Assembly: GCA_017545535.1 (NCBI GenBank)
Contig: JAFWMS010000027.1
Span: 23,072 to 87,071, forward strand
Direction of reading: 5' to 3'
From: Clostridia bacterium
GTDB lineage: Bacteria > Bacillota > Clostridia > Christensenellales > CAG-138
Length of the DNA stretch: 64,000 nucleotides
The notes below the pieces were generated by a model, which was not told the DNA's origin, did not search any database, and worked only from the letters and a program-made list of their open reading frames with translations. The position numbers and the translations under genes are program-made. Of the stretch, positions 47,316 to 55,354 are shown piece after piece. Each line of letters opens with the position of its first letter. Within the stretch, counting starts at the first letter, position 1.

Positions 47316-47401
47316 GGATTCGCTCTCGGCTGCGGCCTCGGTCAGGGCGCGGCTCTGAACGTCCCCCGGATGTTCATTCACTACCGCGCACGTTCAAATC
47401 C
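47316..47401 (-). repeat. Structured interspersed repeat, copy B
   Basis: Minus-strand copy. Outer stem GGATTTG/CGAATCC (one G-T pair), second stem GCGCGG/CCGCGC, apical hairpin GAACATCC/GGACGTTC (47357-47375). The conserved TAGTGAAT and AGAG are present. It is followed on the minus strand by TTTATGTTCCGCA, a decayed version of the tRNA-Ala 3' end. Confidence 0.75.
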
Positions 47402-47415
47402 CCATTATTCCGAAT

Positions 47416-47453
47416 AATCAAAATGGACACCCCAATGGGTGTCCATTTTGATT
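47416..47453. terminator. 38-nt perfect hairpin between repeat copies B and C
   Basis: 17-bp perfect stem (AATCAAAATGGACACCC and its complement) with a 4-nt loop. It has the same geometry as the tRNA terminator at 47569, but a different sequence. Confidence 0.8.
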
Positions 47454-47473
47454 GGTGGAGCATAGGGGATTCG
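47453..47473 (-). repeat. 21-nt duplicate of the tRNA-Ala 3' end
   Basis: Reads CGAATCCCCTATGCTCCACC plus a final A on the minus strand, identical to 47607-47627 in the tRNA gene, including the CCA end. The two lie in direct orientation 154 bp apart and enclose repeat copy C and a terminator. Confidence 0.9.
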
Positions 47474-47557
47474 CTCTCGCGCTCGACGCGCTCGGTCAGG
47501 GTGCGGCTCTGAAGCCCCGCCGGGGCTTCATTCACTACCGCACCCGTTCGAATCCCC
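47465..47557 (-). repeat. Structured interspersed repeat, copy C
   Basis: Best-paired copy. Outer stem GGGGATTCG/CGAATCCCC (9 bp, 47549-47557 with 47465-47473), second stem GGGTGCGG/CCGCACCC (8 bp), apical hairpin GAAGCCCC-GGC-GGGGCTTC (47511-47529), plus a small CGCG/CGCG hairpin. Its 3' arm is shared with the duplicated tRNA-Ala end. Confidence 0.8.
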
Positions 47558-47568
47558 TTCATCAGGTA

Positions 47569-47606
47569 CAAATAAAAACACCGCCAGGTGGCGGTGTTTT
47601 TATTTG
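47569..47606. terminator. Terminator of tRNA-Ala (38-nt perfect hairpin)
   Basis: 17-bp perfect stem CAAATAAAAACACCGCC with a 4-nt loop, directly after the CCA end of the tRNA on the minus strand, with a T-tract on each strand. Confidence 0.85.
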
Positions 47607-47682
47607 TGGTGGAGCATAGGGGATTCGAACCCCTGACCTCAACATTGCGAACGTTGCGCGCTACCAACTGTGCTAATGCCCC
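47607..47682 (-). tRNA. tRNA-Ala, anticodon CGC
   Basis: 76 nt including encoded CCA. Acceptor stem GGGGCAT/ATGCTCC with one G-T pair; D arm AGCACAGTTGGTAGCGC; anticodon arm CAACG-TTCGCAA-TGTTG giving anticodon CGC (reads GCG codons); T arm AGGGG-TTCGAAT-CCCCT. A promoter lies upstream at 47702-47729 and a terminator follows. Confidence 0.93.
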
Positions 47683-47701
47683 ACGCGTGAACGCAATAAG
47701 T

Positions 47702-47729
47702 ATTATACACGTCCGGAAGAAAAAAGCAA
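47702..47729 (-). promoter_or_regulatory. Promoter of tRNA-Ala
   Basis: TTGCTT (47724-47729), 16-bp spacer, TATAAT (47702-47707) on the minus strand, about 20 nt upstream of the mature 5' end. Confidence 0.65.
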
Positions 47730-47806
47730 GGATTTTTTGCGAAAAATTTGCGTGCGCTTTTTGCCGGGAAAGCGTATACTATAATGCAAGGAGGGAGGGT
47801 GTGCGA

Positions 47807-48169
47807 ATGGCAAAGGTCCTTTTGTTCAACATCACCGATACAAAGCGGATGAAGATACTGTTCCTGCTGATGCAGCATGGCATCACCGCCGTCGAAGTGG
47901 CGGAGAAGGACTATTCTTGGTCCCTGGGTTCGCTCTTGGGGCTCAGCGGGTATGCTGCTGCGCCGGAAGCGGCCGCACCCTTTGTGGACGAGATGCTGGT
48001 GCTCCACGGACTAAGCGCGGAGCAGTTCCACGGCCTGCTGAACGGCATGCAGGCCCTTCGGGCGCCCGTTACCTACAAGGCGGTGACCACGGAACATAAC
48101 CTCTCCTGGACGCCCATCCGGCTCTACAGGGAACTGGTGGCGGAGCATGCCGCCATGAAAAGCAGATGA
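47807..48169 (+). CDS. DUF3783-like small protein
   Basis: 120 residues starting at the ATG after GGAGGGAGGG; a TATAAT box lies at 47780-47785. The C-terminal half (LHGLSAEQFHGLLNGMQAL, then VTYKAVTTEHNLSWT) fits DUF3783, a Clostridia family without known function. The longer frame upstream is the antisense of the tRNA. Divergent from the tRNA and followed by a strong terminator. Confidence 0.75.
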   Translation: MAKVLLFNITDTKRMKILFLLMQHGITAVEVAEKDYSWSLGSLLGLSGYAAAPEAAAPFVDEMLVLHGLSAEQFHGLLNGMQALRAPVTYKAVTTEHNLSWTPIRLYRELVAEHAAMKSR

Positions 48170-48183
48170 CGCGATTCTAAAAC

Positions 48184-48213
48184 AAGCCCTGCGTCGCAGG
48201 GCTTTGCTTTTTA
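48184..48213 (+). terminator. Terminator after the DUF3783-like gene
   Basis: AAGCCCTGC/GCAGGGCTT 9-bp stem with a 3-nt loop, followed by TGCTTTTT. Confidence 0.8.
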
Positions 48214-49116
48214 TTCCTTTGCCTTTGGCAGGGCGAAGTTCACGCAGCCCGGCACGATCTCAACAGTGAATGATTTTCTCTCGATGACCTCGCCGTCCAG
48301 GGAGACGGGGAGCAGCCCCTTGGCGCTGGTTACGGTCAGCTTCCTGGCCCGGGTATAGCGCACGATGTCCTTCATCCGCGGGTCCTCCAGATGGGTCCCT
48401 TCCGTGTAGGTGCCGATGAGCTTCACGAAGGAGAGACGGGAAATGGGCTTCACCAGGCAGACCTCGATGAGCCCGTCGTCCATTTTGGCCCGGGGAGCGC
48501 ATTTGAAGGAGCCGCCCACATACTGAGCATTGGCAAAGGTGCACAGCAGGATGTCCCCTGCAAAGAAAGGTTCTCCGTCCACAGTGACGGTGCAGCCCGT
48601 CTTCATGGACTTCATCAGGGCATGAAGGATGCCCACATAATAGGCCCGCTTGCCTCCCATCAGGGGCTTGCGCTTCACAGCGTTCATGGTCTTCAAAACG
48701 CTGGTGTCGAAGCCGAAGCTGAACACGTTGATACACCAGTGGTCGTCCACCCGCAGGATGTCAATGGGGGCAGGTTCCGCCGCGATCAACGCATCGATAT
48801 CCATGAACCTATCCCGGCCGCCGAAGGCTTTGACGAAGTCGTTGCCGCTGCCGCAGGGATAGACGGTGAAGCAGGCGTTCTCGTGGCCGGCCACGCCGGA
48901 AGCCACTTCGTTGATGGTCCCGTCGCCGCCGCATGCCACGAAGCAGAGCCGCTCGTTCGGCTCCGCGGCGATCCGCTTTTGGATGTACGCTGTGGCGTCC
49001 CTTGGGCATCGCGTCTCATACAGCTCGCACTGCCCATGGCGAAGGAGGGCGTCTTGGATAGTTGTCAACGCGCGTCCCTGTCCGGCGGCAGGATTGAATA
49101 TGAAGATATGTTTCAT
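48211..49116 (-). CDS. Diacylglycerol/lipid kinase family protein
   Basis: 301 residues of the DagK/YegS family: NPAAGQGRAL, GGDGTINEVASGV and YPCGSGNDFVKAF motifs. Phosphorylates diacylglycerol or a related lipid; the exact substrate cannot be told. It begins 22 nt after the YhhN-like gene ends, so the two are probably co-transcribed. Confidence 0.93.
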   Translation of the reverse strand: MKHIFIFNPAAGQGRALTTIQDALLRHGQCELYETRCPRDATAYIQKRIAAEPNERLCFVACGGDGTINEVASGVAGHENACFTVYPCGSGNDFVKAFGGRDRFMDIDALIAAEPAPIDILRVDDHWCINVFSFGFDTSVLKTMNAVKRKPLMGGKRAYYVGILHALMKSMKTGCTVTVDGEPFFAGDILLCTFANAQYVGGSFKCAPRAKMDDGLIEVCLVKPISRLSFVKLIGTYTEGTHLEDPRMKDIVRYTRARKLTVTSAKGLLPVSLDGEVIERKSFTVEIVPGCVNFALPKAKE

Positions 49117-49138
49117 AGAAGGCCTTCTTTCATCGATT

Positions 49139-49801
49139 TTAGCTCAGCACGCTAAAGCTTAGGGCCACCAGCATCATGCCGATGAAATAGCTGGCGGTAT
49201 TGGCGCGAAGCATGCATTTTTGCTTTCGTTTGAATTTATAGATCACTAAGAAGTGGTCGCTGATCATAAATAAAAGCAGCCCCACCCCCAACAGCCGGGT
49301 GTGGGTGTTGGGCAGAAAAAGGGCCGCTGCCACGCCCAACGTGGCATGGAGACTTACGGTGAGAAGATAGAACAGGGCCACGGCCGTCCTTCCTTCAAAA
49401 TCGATCCGCTTGGTTTTCACCGTCCAGAAAAAACCGATCAGGTACAGAACGAGAAAGCCGACGCACCAGGGGAGGACGGTGAAGAAAGCGCCGCCGAACC
49501 AGAGGCTGCAGCCGGTATAGCCGATGAAGCACAGATTGGCCACCGTGAAAGCGGCCCCGCCCGCGCCGAAGCTGAACAAAAGCAGGGCATCGCCCATGCA
49601 GGTGTAGAACAGGCCCACCAGCGCCATGAACTGCCAGCCGTGGGCATAGCCGTTGGTCCAAAACCAGAATTGGCCGAAGAAAAGGAACAGGGAGGAAAGG
49701 ACGATCTTGTTCACCGCCCGGCGGCGAAAGCTGTCCCCGGTCTCCACAAAAAGATAGAGTCCCAGCAGAGCCAGATATGCGATCACGAATATCGTCCTCA
49801 C
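49139..49801 (-). CDS. YhhN-family membrane protein (lysoplasmalogenase-like)
   Basis: 220 residues, about eight spans. Conserved acidic pairs MGDALLL and MISDHFLV fit the YhhN/TMEM86 family, some members of which cleave lysoplasmalogens. The GTG start at 49801 is set by GGAGGTAGG. Next to a lipid kinase, which supports a lipid role; the exact activity is inferred. Confidence 0.75.
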   Translation of the reverse strand: MRTIFVIAYLALLGLYLFVETGDSFRRRAVNKIVLSSLFLFFGQFWFWTNGYAHGWQFMALVGLFYTCMGDALLLFSFGAGGAAFTVANLCFIGYTGCSLWFGGAFFTVLPWCVGFLVLYLIGFFWTVKTKRIDFEGRTAVALFYLLTVSLHATLGVAAALFLPNTHTRLLGVGLLLFMISDHFLVIYKFKRKQKCMLRANTASYFIGMMLVALSFSVLS

Positions 49802-49889
49802 GCCGGGCCTACCTCCAAAATTTTTATTCAGTATAGCACGTCAAAAAGGGAATGGAAAGTGGTATACTTGAAAAAAGGGGGGACGCGTC

Positions 49890-50600
49890 ATGCAGCGGGT
49901 ACTGGATATCGATCTGGATTTCTTTTTGGCGGAATGCTGCCCCTTGGCAGAGGTGGGGCATCGGCCGTCGGTTCAGGGACACGAGCCCTGGGCGGCGGAG
50001 GCGGTGCGCCGATTCATGGAAGAGGACTGTATGCTGTCGAGGGACCATCCCTTGCCGGGCCGGGTGTTCGAGACCCATGACGGGGCATTGGCCTATTGGA
50101 AAGAGCTGATGGAGGCGGGACGGCTGAAGGCTCCCTTTCACGTGACCCATGTGGACGCTCACAGCGACCTTGGCATCGGCTATCCCGGCCCCGGGTACGT
50201 GCTGTACAACGTGCTCTCCCTGCCGCCCCATCGCCGGATGGAGATCGATCGGTTCTACCAGGAGAAGAAGCTGGACGAAGCCAATTATCTGCTTTTTGCC
50301 CTGGCTGCTCGGATCGTCTTCTCCCTAGACAACGTGCGTCGGCCCTTTTCCCGAAACGACGTGCCGCAGCAGATCCTGCTGAACGATGGGGCCTACATTC
50401 GCCTGCCCCAGGCCTTCCCGGATCTGTTCGAACGGGCGAACGGCCCCGAGCCCCTCATTCCATATCGCGAATATAAAGAGGACGGAAGCTTCCGCGCCGC
50501 CGCCCCCTATGATTTTGTTTCCTTGGCCATCTCGCCCCGGTACGCTCCTCAGGCGGCGGACGAGCTCGTTCCCATATTCAAAGAGTATATGCTGCTTTAG
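49890..50600 (+). CDS. UPF0489-like protein (arginase-like fold)
   Basis: 236 residues. The start VLDIDLDFFL and the segment HVTHVDAHSDLGIG recall UPF0489 proteins, whose Asp/His clusters resemble arginase/deacetylase metal sites. Function is unknown. Plausible start after AAGGGGGGA; a TATACT box lies at 49863-49868. The end overlaps the convergent ABC gene by 4 nt. Confidence 0.7.
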   Translation: MQRVLDIDLDFFLAECCPLAEVGHRPSVQGHEPWAAEAVRRFMEEDCMLSRDHPLPGRVFETHDGALAYWKELMEAGRLKAPFHVTHVDAHSDLGIGYPGPGYVLYNVLSLPPHRRMEIDRFYQEKKLDEANYLLFALAARIVFSLDNVRRPFSRNDVPQQILLNDGAYIRLPQAFPDLFERANGPEPLIPYREYKEDGSFRAAAPYDFVSLAISPRYAPQAADELVPIFKEYMLL

Positions 50601-52333
50601 TCCCGCAGCGTGGCCTGATAGAAGCCGGCGTATAACCCCTTTTGGGCGAGCAGGGATTCGTGGGTGCCCCGCTCCCGGATGCCGTGCTCGTCGATGACCA
50701 CGATCTCGTCCGCATTCTTCACGGTGGAGAGCCGGTGGGCGATGACCAGCGTGGTCCGGCCGCGGCTCAGCTCGTCGAAGGCGTGCTGGATGTCCGCCTC
50801 CGTCAGGGTGTCCAACGCGGAGGTGGCCTCGTCCAGGATGAGCACCGGCGGATTCTTCAAAAACAGACGGGCGATGGAGACCCGCTGCTTTTGCCCGCCG
50901 GACAGGAGCATGCCCCGCTCGCCTACGTTGGTCTCGTACCCATCCGGGAAGGTGATGATCTCCTCGTGGATATGGGCCTGTTTGGCGGCCTCCACCACCT
51001 CGGCATCCGTGGCGTCCAGCCGCCCGTAGCGGATGTTCTCCAAAATGCTGTCGGCGAACAGGAATACGTCCTGCTGCACGATGCCCACATTCTCCCGCAG
51101 GGAGCGCATGGTCACGTCCCGGATGTCGTTGCCGTCGATGGTGATGCTGCCATTCTGGATATCGTAGAACCTAAGGAGCAGGTGGTACAACGTTGTCTTG
51201 CCGCCGCCGGAAGGCCCCACCAGGGCTAACGTCTTGCCTGCGGGGATGGTCAGATTCACGTCCTGCAACACATTCTGCCCCTCGTCATATGCGAAGGACA
51301 CATGGGAAAAGTCGATATCTCCCTTCACGTCCTTCAAATCGACAGCGTTGGGCTTGTCCTCGATGGCTGGCCTGGTGTTCATGATCTCCAGAAAGCGGGT
51401 GAACCCGGCCATGCCGATCATGTATTGCTCCGCGAAGGAGGCCAGCCGCTTGATGGGGGAGGTGAAGGTGGAGATGTACAGGGTGAAGGTGATGAGAGTT
51501 ACCGTGTCCAGCTGCTTTTTATAAATCAGATATCCGCCGCAGGCCAGGACCGCCACGTTGAACATGGCCAGGAAGAACTCCGTGCCGCTGTTGAAGACGG
51601 CCATGACCTTGTAGAAATCCTTCTTGGCGGACAGAAAGTTCTTGTTGCCCTTCTCGAATTTTTTGATCTCATACCGCTCGTTGGCAAAGGCCTTGGCCGT
51701 CCGGGCGCCAGAGATGGAGCTTTCGATGTCTGCATTGATCTCCGCCATCCGCTCCTTCACCACGCGGCTGGTTCGCCGCATCTTTAACCGCGTGTTCATT
51801 ACAAAATAGATGATGACAGGCAGCAGGATCAGCATGCAAAGGGCGATCCGCCATTCGATGGTGAACATGGCGATAAAGGCGCCCAGGATGGTCATAGTGG
51901 AGATAAGCACGTCCTCCGGCCCGTGGTGGGCCAGTTCCGTCACCTCGAAGAGGTCGTTGGTGATTCTGGAGAGGAGCTTGCCCGTGCGGATGCGGTCGTA
52001 GAAGGAGAAGGGCAGGGTCTGGATGTGGGTGAAGATGTCCCGCCGCATGTCCGCCTCGATGAAGGTGCCCAGCCGATGGCCCCAGTAGCCGATGATGAAC
52101 TGCAAAACGGCGCGCATGATATAGGCGCAGACCAGGCAGCCCAAGAGCAGCACAAAGGTCTTCACCAGGGCGTTGTCCATGGCCATGGCGGGGATGAGGG
52201 TGCGCAAAATGTATTGGGTCACCAGGGGGAACGATACGTCCACGGCGGCGACGATCAGCGCACAGGTGAGATCCAGGGCGAACAAGCCCTTATGGGGCCC
52301 ATAATAGGCTAAAAAACGACGAAGCTTTTCCAT
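50597..52333 (-). CDS. ABC exporter (permease-ATPase), homodimer type
   Basis: 578 residues: six-span membrane domain (about 15-310) and ATPase with Walker A GPSGGGKTT, LSGGQKQRVS and Walker B LILDEATSA, all intact, so it likely works as a homodimer. Exports a lipid, peptide or drug. TGGACA-17 bp-TATACT ends 7 nt before the ATG and there is no ribosome site, so the mRNA is predicted leaderless. Confidence 0.93.
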   Translation of the reverse strand: MEKLRRFLAYYGPHKGLFALDLTCALIVAAVDVSFPLVTQYILRTLIPAMAMDNALVKTFVLLLGCLVCAYIMRAVLQFIIGYWGHRLGTFIEADMRRDIFTHIQTLPFSFYDRIRTGKLLSRITNDLFEVTELAHHGPEDVLISTMTILGAFIAMFTIEWRIALCMLILLPVIIYFVMNTRLKMRRTSRVVKERMAEINADIESSISGARTAKAFANERYEIKKFEKGNKNFLSAKKDFYKVMAVFNSGTEFFLAMFNVAVLACGGYLIYKKQLDTVTLITFTLYISTFTSPIKRLASFAEQYMIGMAGFTRFLEIMNTRPAIEDKPNAVDLKDVKGDIDFSHVSFAYDEGQNVLQDVNLTIPAGKTLALVGPSGGGKTTLYHLLLRFYDIQNGSITIDGNDIRDVTMRSLRENVGIVQQDVFLFADSILENIRYGRLDATDAEVVEAAKQAHIHEEIITFPDGYETNVGERGMLLSGGQKQRVSIARLFLKNPPVLILDEATSALDTLTEADIQHAFDELSRGRTTLVIAHRLSTVKNADEIVVIDEHGIRERGTHESLLAQKGLYAGFYQATLRD

Positions 52334-52340
52334 GTGGAAC

Positions 52341-52369
52341 AGTATACCGGATGGAGCCGGGTTTGTCCA
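52341..52369 (-). promoter_or_regulatory. Promoter of the ABC exporter, leaderless type
   Basis: TGGACA (52364-52369), 17-bp spacer, TATACT (52341-52346); the ATG is at 52333, 7 nt after the -10 box. Confidence 0.75.
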
Positions 52370-52375
52370 CGCTAA

Positions 52376-53722
52376 TTAATATACGGACATATCCAAGGCC
52401 AGCATGAGCAGATACCCGGTCTGGAGGGCGAACAGCGCCGTTTCCGTGATCAGATCCCCTGCTTTCGCTTTCGTGAGCCGCTGGATGGAGAGGGCCAGGG
52501 GGAAGAGCATGGCCAGATAGCGCGGCCCGCTCAGCAGCCAGGTGGCGCCCACGGACAGGGCGTAATAGATCAGCATCCAGGCAAGATAACTCAGTCGCAT
52601 CCGCCTGCGATCGTAGCACAGGAGCCCCAGGACACCGAAGCAGCACAGCAGATTAGGGAGGCTCAGGGAAAGCAGCTCCTCCAAATCCCCGGCCTTCCAA
52701 AAGGAGAGGGCATATTCCGTCTGATAGGCGGTGGTGTTAAAGAACAGGCCCAGACCCTGGTTCCAGTTCTCCCGCTGGTAGGTGAGGAAGGTGAAGGGGC
52801 TGCCCGTGTAATAGACGTTGATGAGAAGATAGGCGAGGGTGCCCGTGCAGCCCACCACAAGGCAGCCCAGGAATCCGGGGACCATGCGCCACGCCTGACG
52901 CTTGTCCTGTCGATATGCAAAGAGGAAGTCCAACACCATCTCGATCCCAATCAGCGCCAGCAAAAGGATGCCCAGCGAACGGGTGAGGGCGGAGAGGGCC
53001 GCCAGGATCGACGCGGCCAAATACCGCTTTTTTCGCGCCTGATAGACGGCGTTCAGCGTCAAAAACAAAAACAGCGCTTCGCTCATGGGCACCCGCAAAA
53101 AGGCGGCTCCCGGCAGTAAAAACATAATCCGGGCGCAGGCTGCGGCGGACTTGCGGTCCCTGTCGAGGCGAAACAGTTCGTAGGCGGAGGGGAGGCAGGC
53201 CAGGGAAAAGATCTGGGTCGTCAGGAAAGCTCCCGAAAAGAGATCCCCCTCTGCGGCAAACAGCCGGATCGTCATTGGATACAGGGGCAGGAACACCAGC
53301 CGCAGCCGATCGGGCCCTTCAGCCACGTATCGATTCCGGGCGATCCACATATAATGACCTACGTCGGAACGGTAGTACAGCTCCTGGAAGGAGGGCAAAA
53401 AATCGGATTCAGGCTTGGCGAGCAGATATACGAGGACATATTCCGCCAGACTGACCGCGACGCCGAATCCCATAAGGACGCCCCATGTCGTCAGCTTTTC
53501 CCGCACAGTGTCCTTGTTTGAAACGATCGAGAGTGACGCCTGCTCCGGACACGCCAGCCGACAGAGGGCGGCGATCAAAGGGATCGTGAACAGGCACAGG
53601 CTGCACAGCGCCGTCAGCAGTTCCCAGGACAGCCCCATGGCGTGCCGAACGGCCCACAGGCAAAAGACGGCGGCAGCGGCAGCGGTTGTCCCAATGGAGA
53701 TGTTGCGAACGGTTTTTTTCAT
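52376..53722 (-). CDS. PIG-V-like membrane mannosyltransferase family protein
   Basis: About 448 residues with many spans. The loop SDVGHYMWIARNRYV after a long first block, and FLPLYPMTIRL and PMSEALFLFLTLNAVYQ, match bacterial relatives of the eukaryotic GPI mannosyltransferase PIG-V, which use polyprenyl-phosphate sugars. The donor and acceptor here are unknown. A frame runs much further upstream but is antisense to spoIVA. The start is 53722 (or 53728); no ribosome site and a -10 box 6 nt upstream predict a leaderless mRNA. Confidence 0.8.
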   Translation of the reverse strand: MKKTVRNISIGTTAAAAAVFCLWAVRHAMGLSWELLTALCSLCLFTIPLIAALCRLACPEQASLSIVSNKDTVREKLTTWGVLMGFGVAVSLAEYVLVYLLAKPESDFLPSFQELYYRSDVGHYMWIARNRYVAEGPDRLRLVFLPLYPMTIRLFAAEGDLFSGAFLTTQIFSLACLPSAYELFRLDRDRKSAAACARIMFLLPGAAFLRVPMSEALFLFLTLNAVYQARKKRYLAASILAALSALTRSLGILLLALIGIEMVLDFLFAYRQDKRQAWRMVPGFLGCLVVGCTGTLAYLLINVYYTGSPFTFLTYQRENWNQGLGLFFNTTAYQTEYALSFWKAGDLEELLSLSLPNLLCCFGVLGLLCYDRRRMRLSYLAWMLIYYALSVGATWLLSGPRYLAMLFPLALSIQRLTKAKAGDLITETALFALQTGYLLMLALDMSVY

Positions 53723-53728
53723 AAACAT

Positions 53729-53757
53729 AGTATACCATGGCCGGCAAAGATTGAAAA
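53729..53757 (-). promoter_or_regulatory. Promoter of the PIG-V-like gene, leaderless type
   Basis: TTTTCA (53752-53757), 17-bp spacer, TATACT (53729-53734); the expected start point falls on the ATG at 53722. Confidence 0.65.
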
Positions 53758-53764
53758 GTATGCC

Positions 53765-53792
53765 GCATACCCCGGCAAAAAACGCATACAGT
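53765..53792 (+). promoter_or_regulatory. Sigma-E-type promoter of spoIVA
   Basis: GCATACC, 13-bp spacer, CATACAGT, close to the mother-cell sigma-E consensus (KMATATT and CATACAnT). spoIVA is sigma-E-dependent in Bacillus. It lies 30 nt before the spoIVA ATG. Confidence 0.65.
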
Positions 53793-53821
53793 GAGATATA
53801 GCAAACAGGCGGAGGAACGGT

Positions 53822-55294
53822 ATGAAAGATATCTATAAAGACATCGCGGAGCGGACCGGGGGCGATATCTATATCGCCGTTGCCGGCCCCGTGCGCACGG
53901 GGAAATCGACCTTCATCAAGCGGTTTTCGGAGTTGCTGCTGCTGCCCCACATGGAAAACGAGTATGAAAAGGATCGGCTCACCGACGAGCTGCCCCAGAG
54001 CGGCGCAGGCCGCAGCATCATGACCACCCAGCCTCGATTCGTGCCCGCGGAGGCGGTGAACGTGACCTTTGAGGAGGGCGTGTCCTGTCGGTGCAAACTC
54101 ATCGACTGCGTGGGGTATATGGTCCCCGGGGCCGTAGGGGATCGGGAGGGAGAGGGCCCTCGGATGGTCACCACCCCCTGGTTCGACCATGATATACCCT
54201 TCTCCCAGGCGGCGGAGGTGGGCACGACCCGGGTCATCGAGGAACATGCCACCATATCCATCGTCATGACCACCGATGGTACCGTCACGGACATCCCTCG
54301 GGAAAGCTATCTGGAGGCGGAGCGACAGGCCATCGAAGCGGCAAAGGCGGCGCAAAAACCTTTCGTTGTGGTGGTGAACAGCGTGGAACCGGAATCGGAA
54401 ACAGCCAAATCTCTGGCGGAGGAGCTGGCAGAAAACTACGGTGTCTCCACCGTGGCCATGGATGTGAAGGCCATGTCCGGTCAGGAGCTGCGGGACCTTA
54501 TCACGAGGATATTGTATGCCTTCCCGGTGAAGCTGGTGGAGATCAGCGTGCCCGGCTTTTTGCGGGCCCTGTCGGGAGAAAGCCCTTTGATGGAAGGGGT
54601 ATTGGCCATGCTCAGAGAGCTGTCTCCTGAGGTGCAGACCGTGGGGGACTGCGAGAAGTTGGTGAAAGGCATGCAGACCTTGGATCACTTCAAAAAGGCG
54701 GAATGGGAGGGAGCGGACCTGGGTACCGGAACGGTGACCCTCGTTCTGACGCCGGAGGAAAGCATGTTCTATACCCTGCTCAGCGAGGAGACAGGGGTGG
54801 ACATCGCGGACGATTTTGCCCTGTTCTCCGCCATACGGGAGTTCGCTGCCGCCAAAAGGGCCTACGATCGGCTGTCCAACGCCCTGGAGGAGGCGGAGCA
54901 GACGGGGTACGGAGTGGTGACGCCCTCCATGGAGGAGATGGAACTCATGGAGCCGGAGATGTTCCGGCAAGGCGGTCGCTGCGGGGTACGTCTTCGAGCG
55001 CGAGCCAAGGGGTTACATATCGTGAAGGTGGATATCGATACGGAGGTGAGCCCCCTCATCGGGTCGGAGGAGCAGGCAAAGAACCTGATGGAGCACCTGA
55101 ATGCCGCCCGTCAGGAGGACGTGAACGCTCTTTGGCAGACCTCCTTCTTTGGAAAAACGTTGCAGGATATGGTGACGGAGAACATGCAGGGAAAACTGGG
55201 CGGAATGCCCGTGAACGTGCAGCAGAAGATGCAGGGGACCATCGAGCGCATGGTCAACGAGGATTGCAACGGGCTCATCTGTATCCTGCTTTGA
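53822..55294 (+). CDS. spoIVA: Stage IV sporulation protein A
   Basis: 490 residues. ATPase that polymerises on the forespore to form the basement layer of the spore coat. P-loop GPVRTGKSTFIKRF and the conserved RSIMTTQPRFVPAEAV and VGYMVPGA are present. The C-terminal half, which targets the protein through SpoVM, is of standard length. GGAGGAAC precedes the ATG. Confidence 0.97.
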   Translation: MKDIYKDIAERTGGDIYIAVAGPVRTGKSTFIKRFSELLLLPHMENEYEKDRLTDELPQSGAGRSIMTTQPRFVPAEAVNVTFEEGVSCRCKLIDCVGYMVPGAVGDREGEGPRMVTTPWFDHDIPFSQAAEVGTTRVIEEHATISIVMTTDGTVTDIPRESYLEAERQAIEAAKAAQKPFVVVVNSVEPESETAKSLAEELAENYGVSTVAMDVKAMSGQELRDLITRILYAFPVKLVEISVPGFLRALSGESPLMEGVLAMLRELSPEVQTVGDCEKLVKGMQTLDHFKKAEWEGADLGTGTVTLVLTPEESMFYTLLSEETGVDIADDFALFSAIREFAAAKRAYDRLSNALEEAEQTGYGVVTPSMEEMELMEPEMFRQGGRCGVRLRARAKGLHIVKVDIDTEVSPLIGSEEQAKNLMEHLNAARQEDVNALWQTSFFGKTLQDMVTENMQGKLGGMPVNVQQKMQGTIERMVNEDCNGLICILL

Positions 55295-55309
55295 AATCTG
55301 GATACCCTA

Positions 55310-55338
55310 ACTACCGGCGAAACGGCCGGTAGTATTTT
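55310..55338 (+). terminator. Terminator between spoIVA and gpr
   Basis: ACTACCGGC/GCCGGTAGT 9-bp stem with a 6-nt loop, followed by ATTTT. Confidence 0.7.
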
Positions 55339-55354
55339 GCTTGGAGGAGACTAT

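Noticed and set aside
53723..54970. Upstream extension of the PIG-V-like frame
   Set aside because: It runs antisense through spoIVA and is low in membrane character; the promoter geometry supports 53722.
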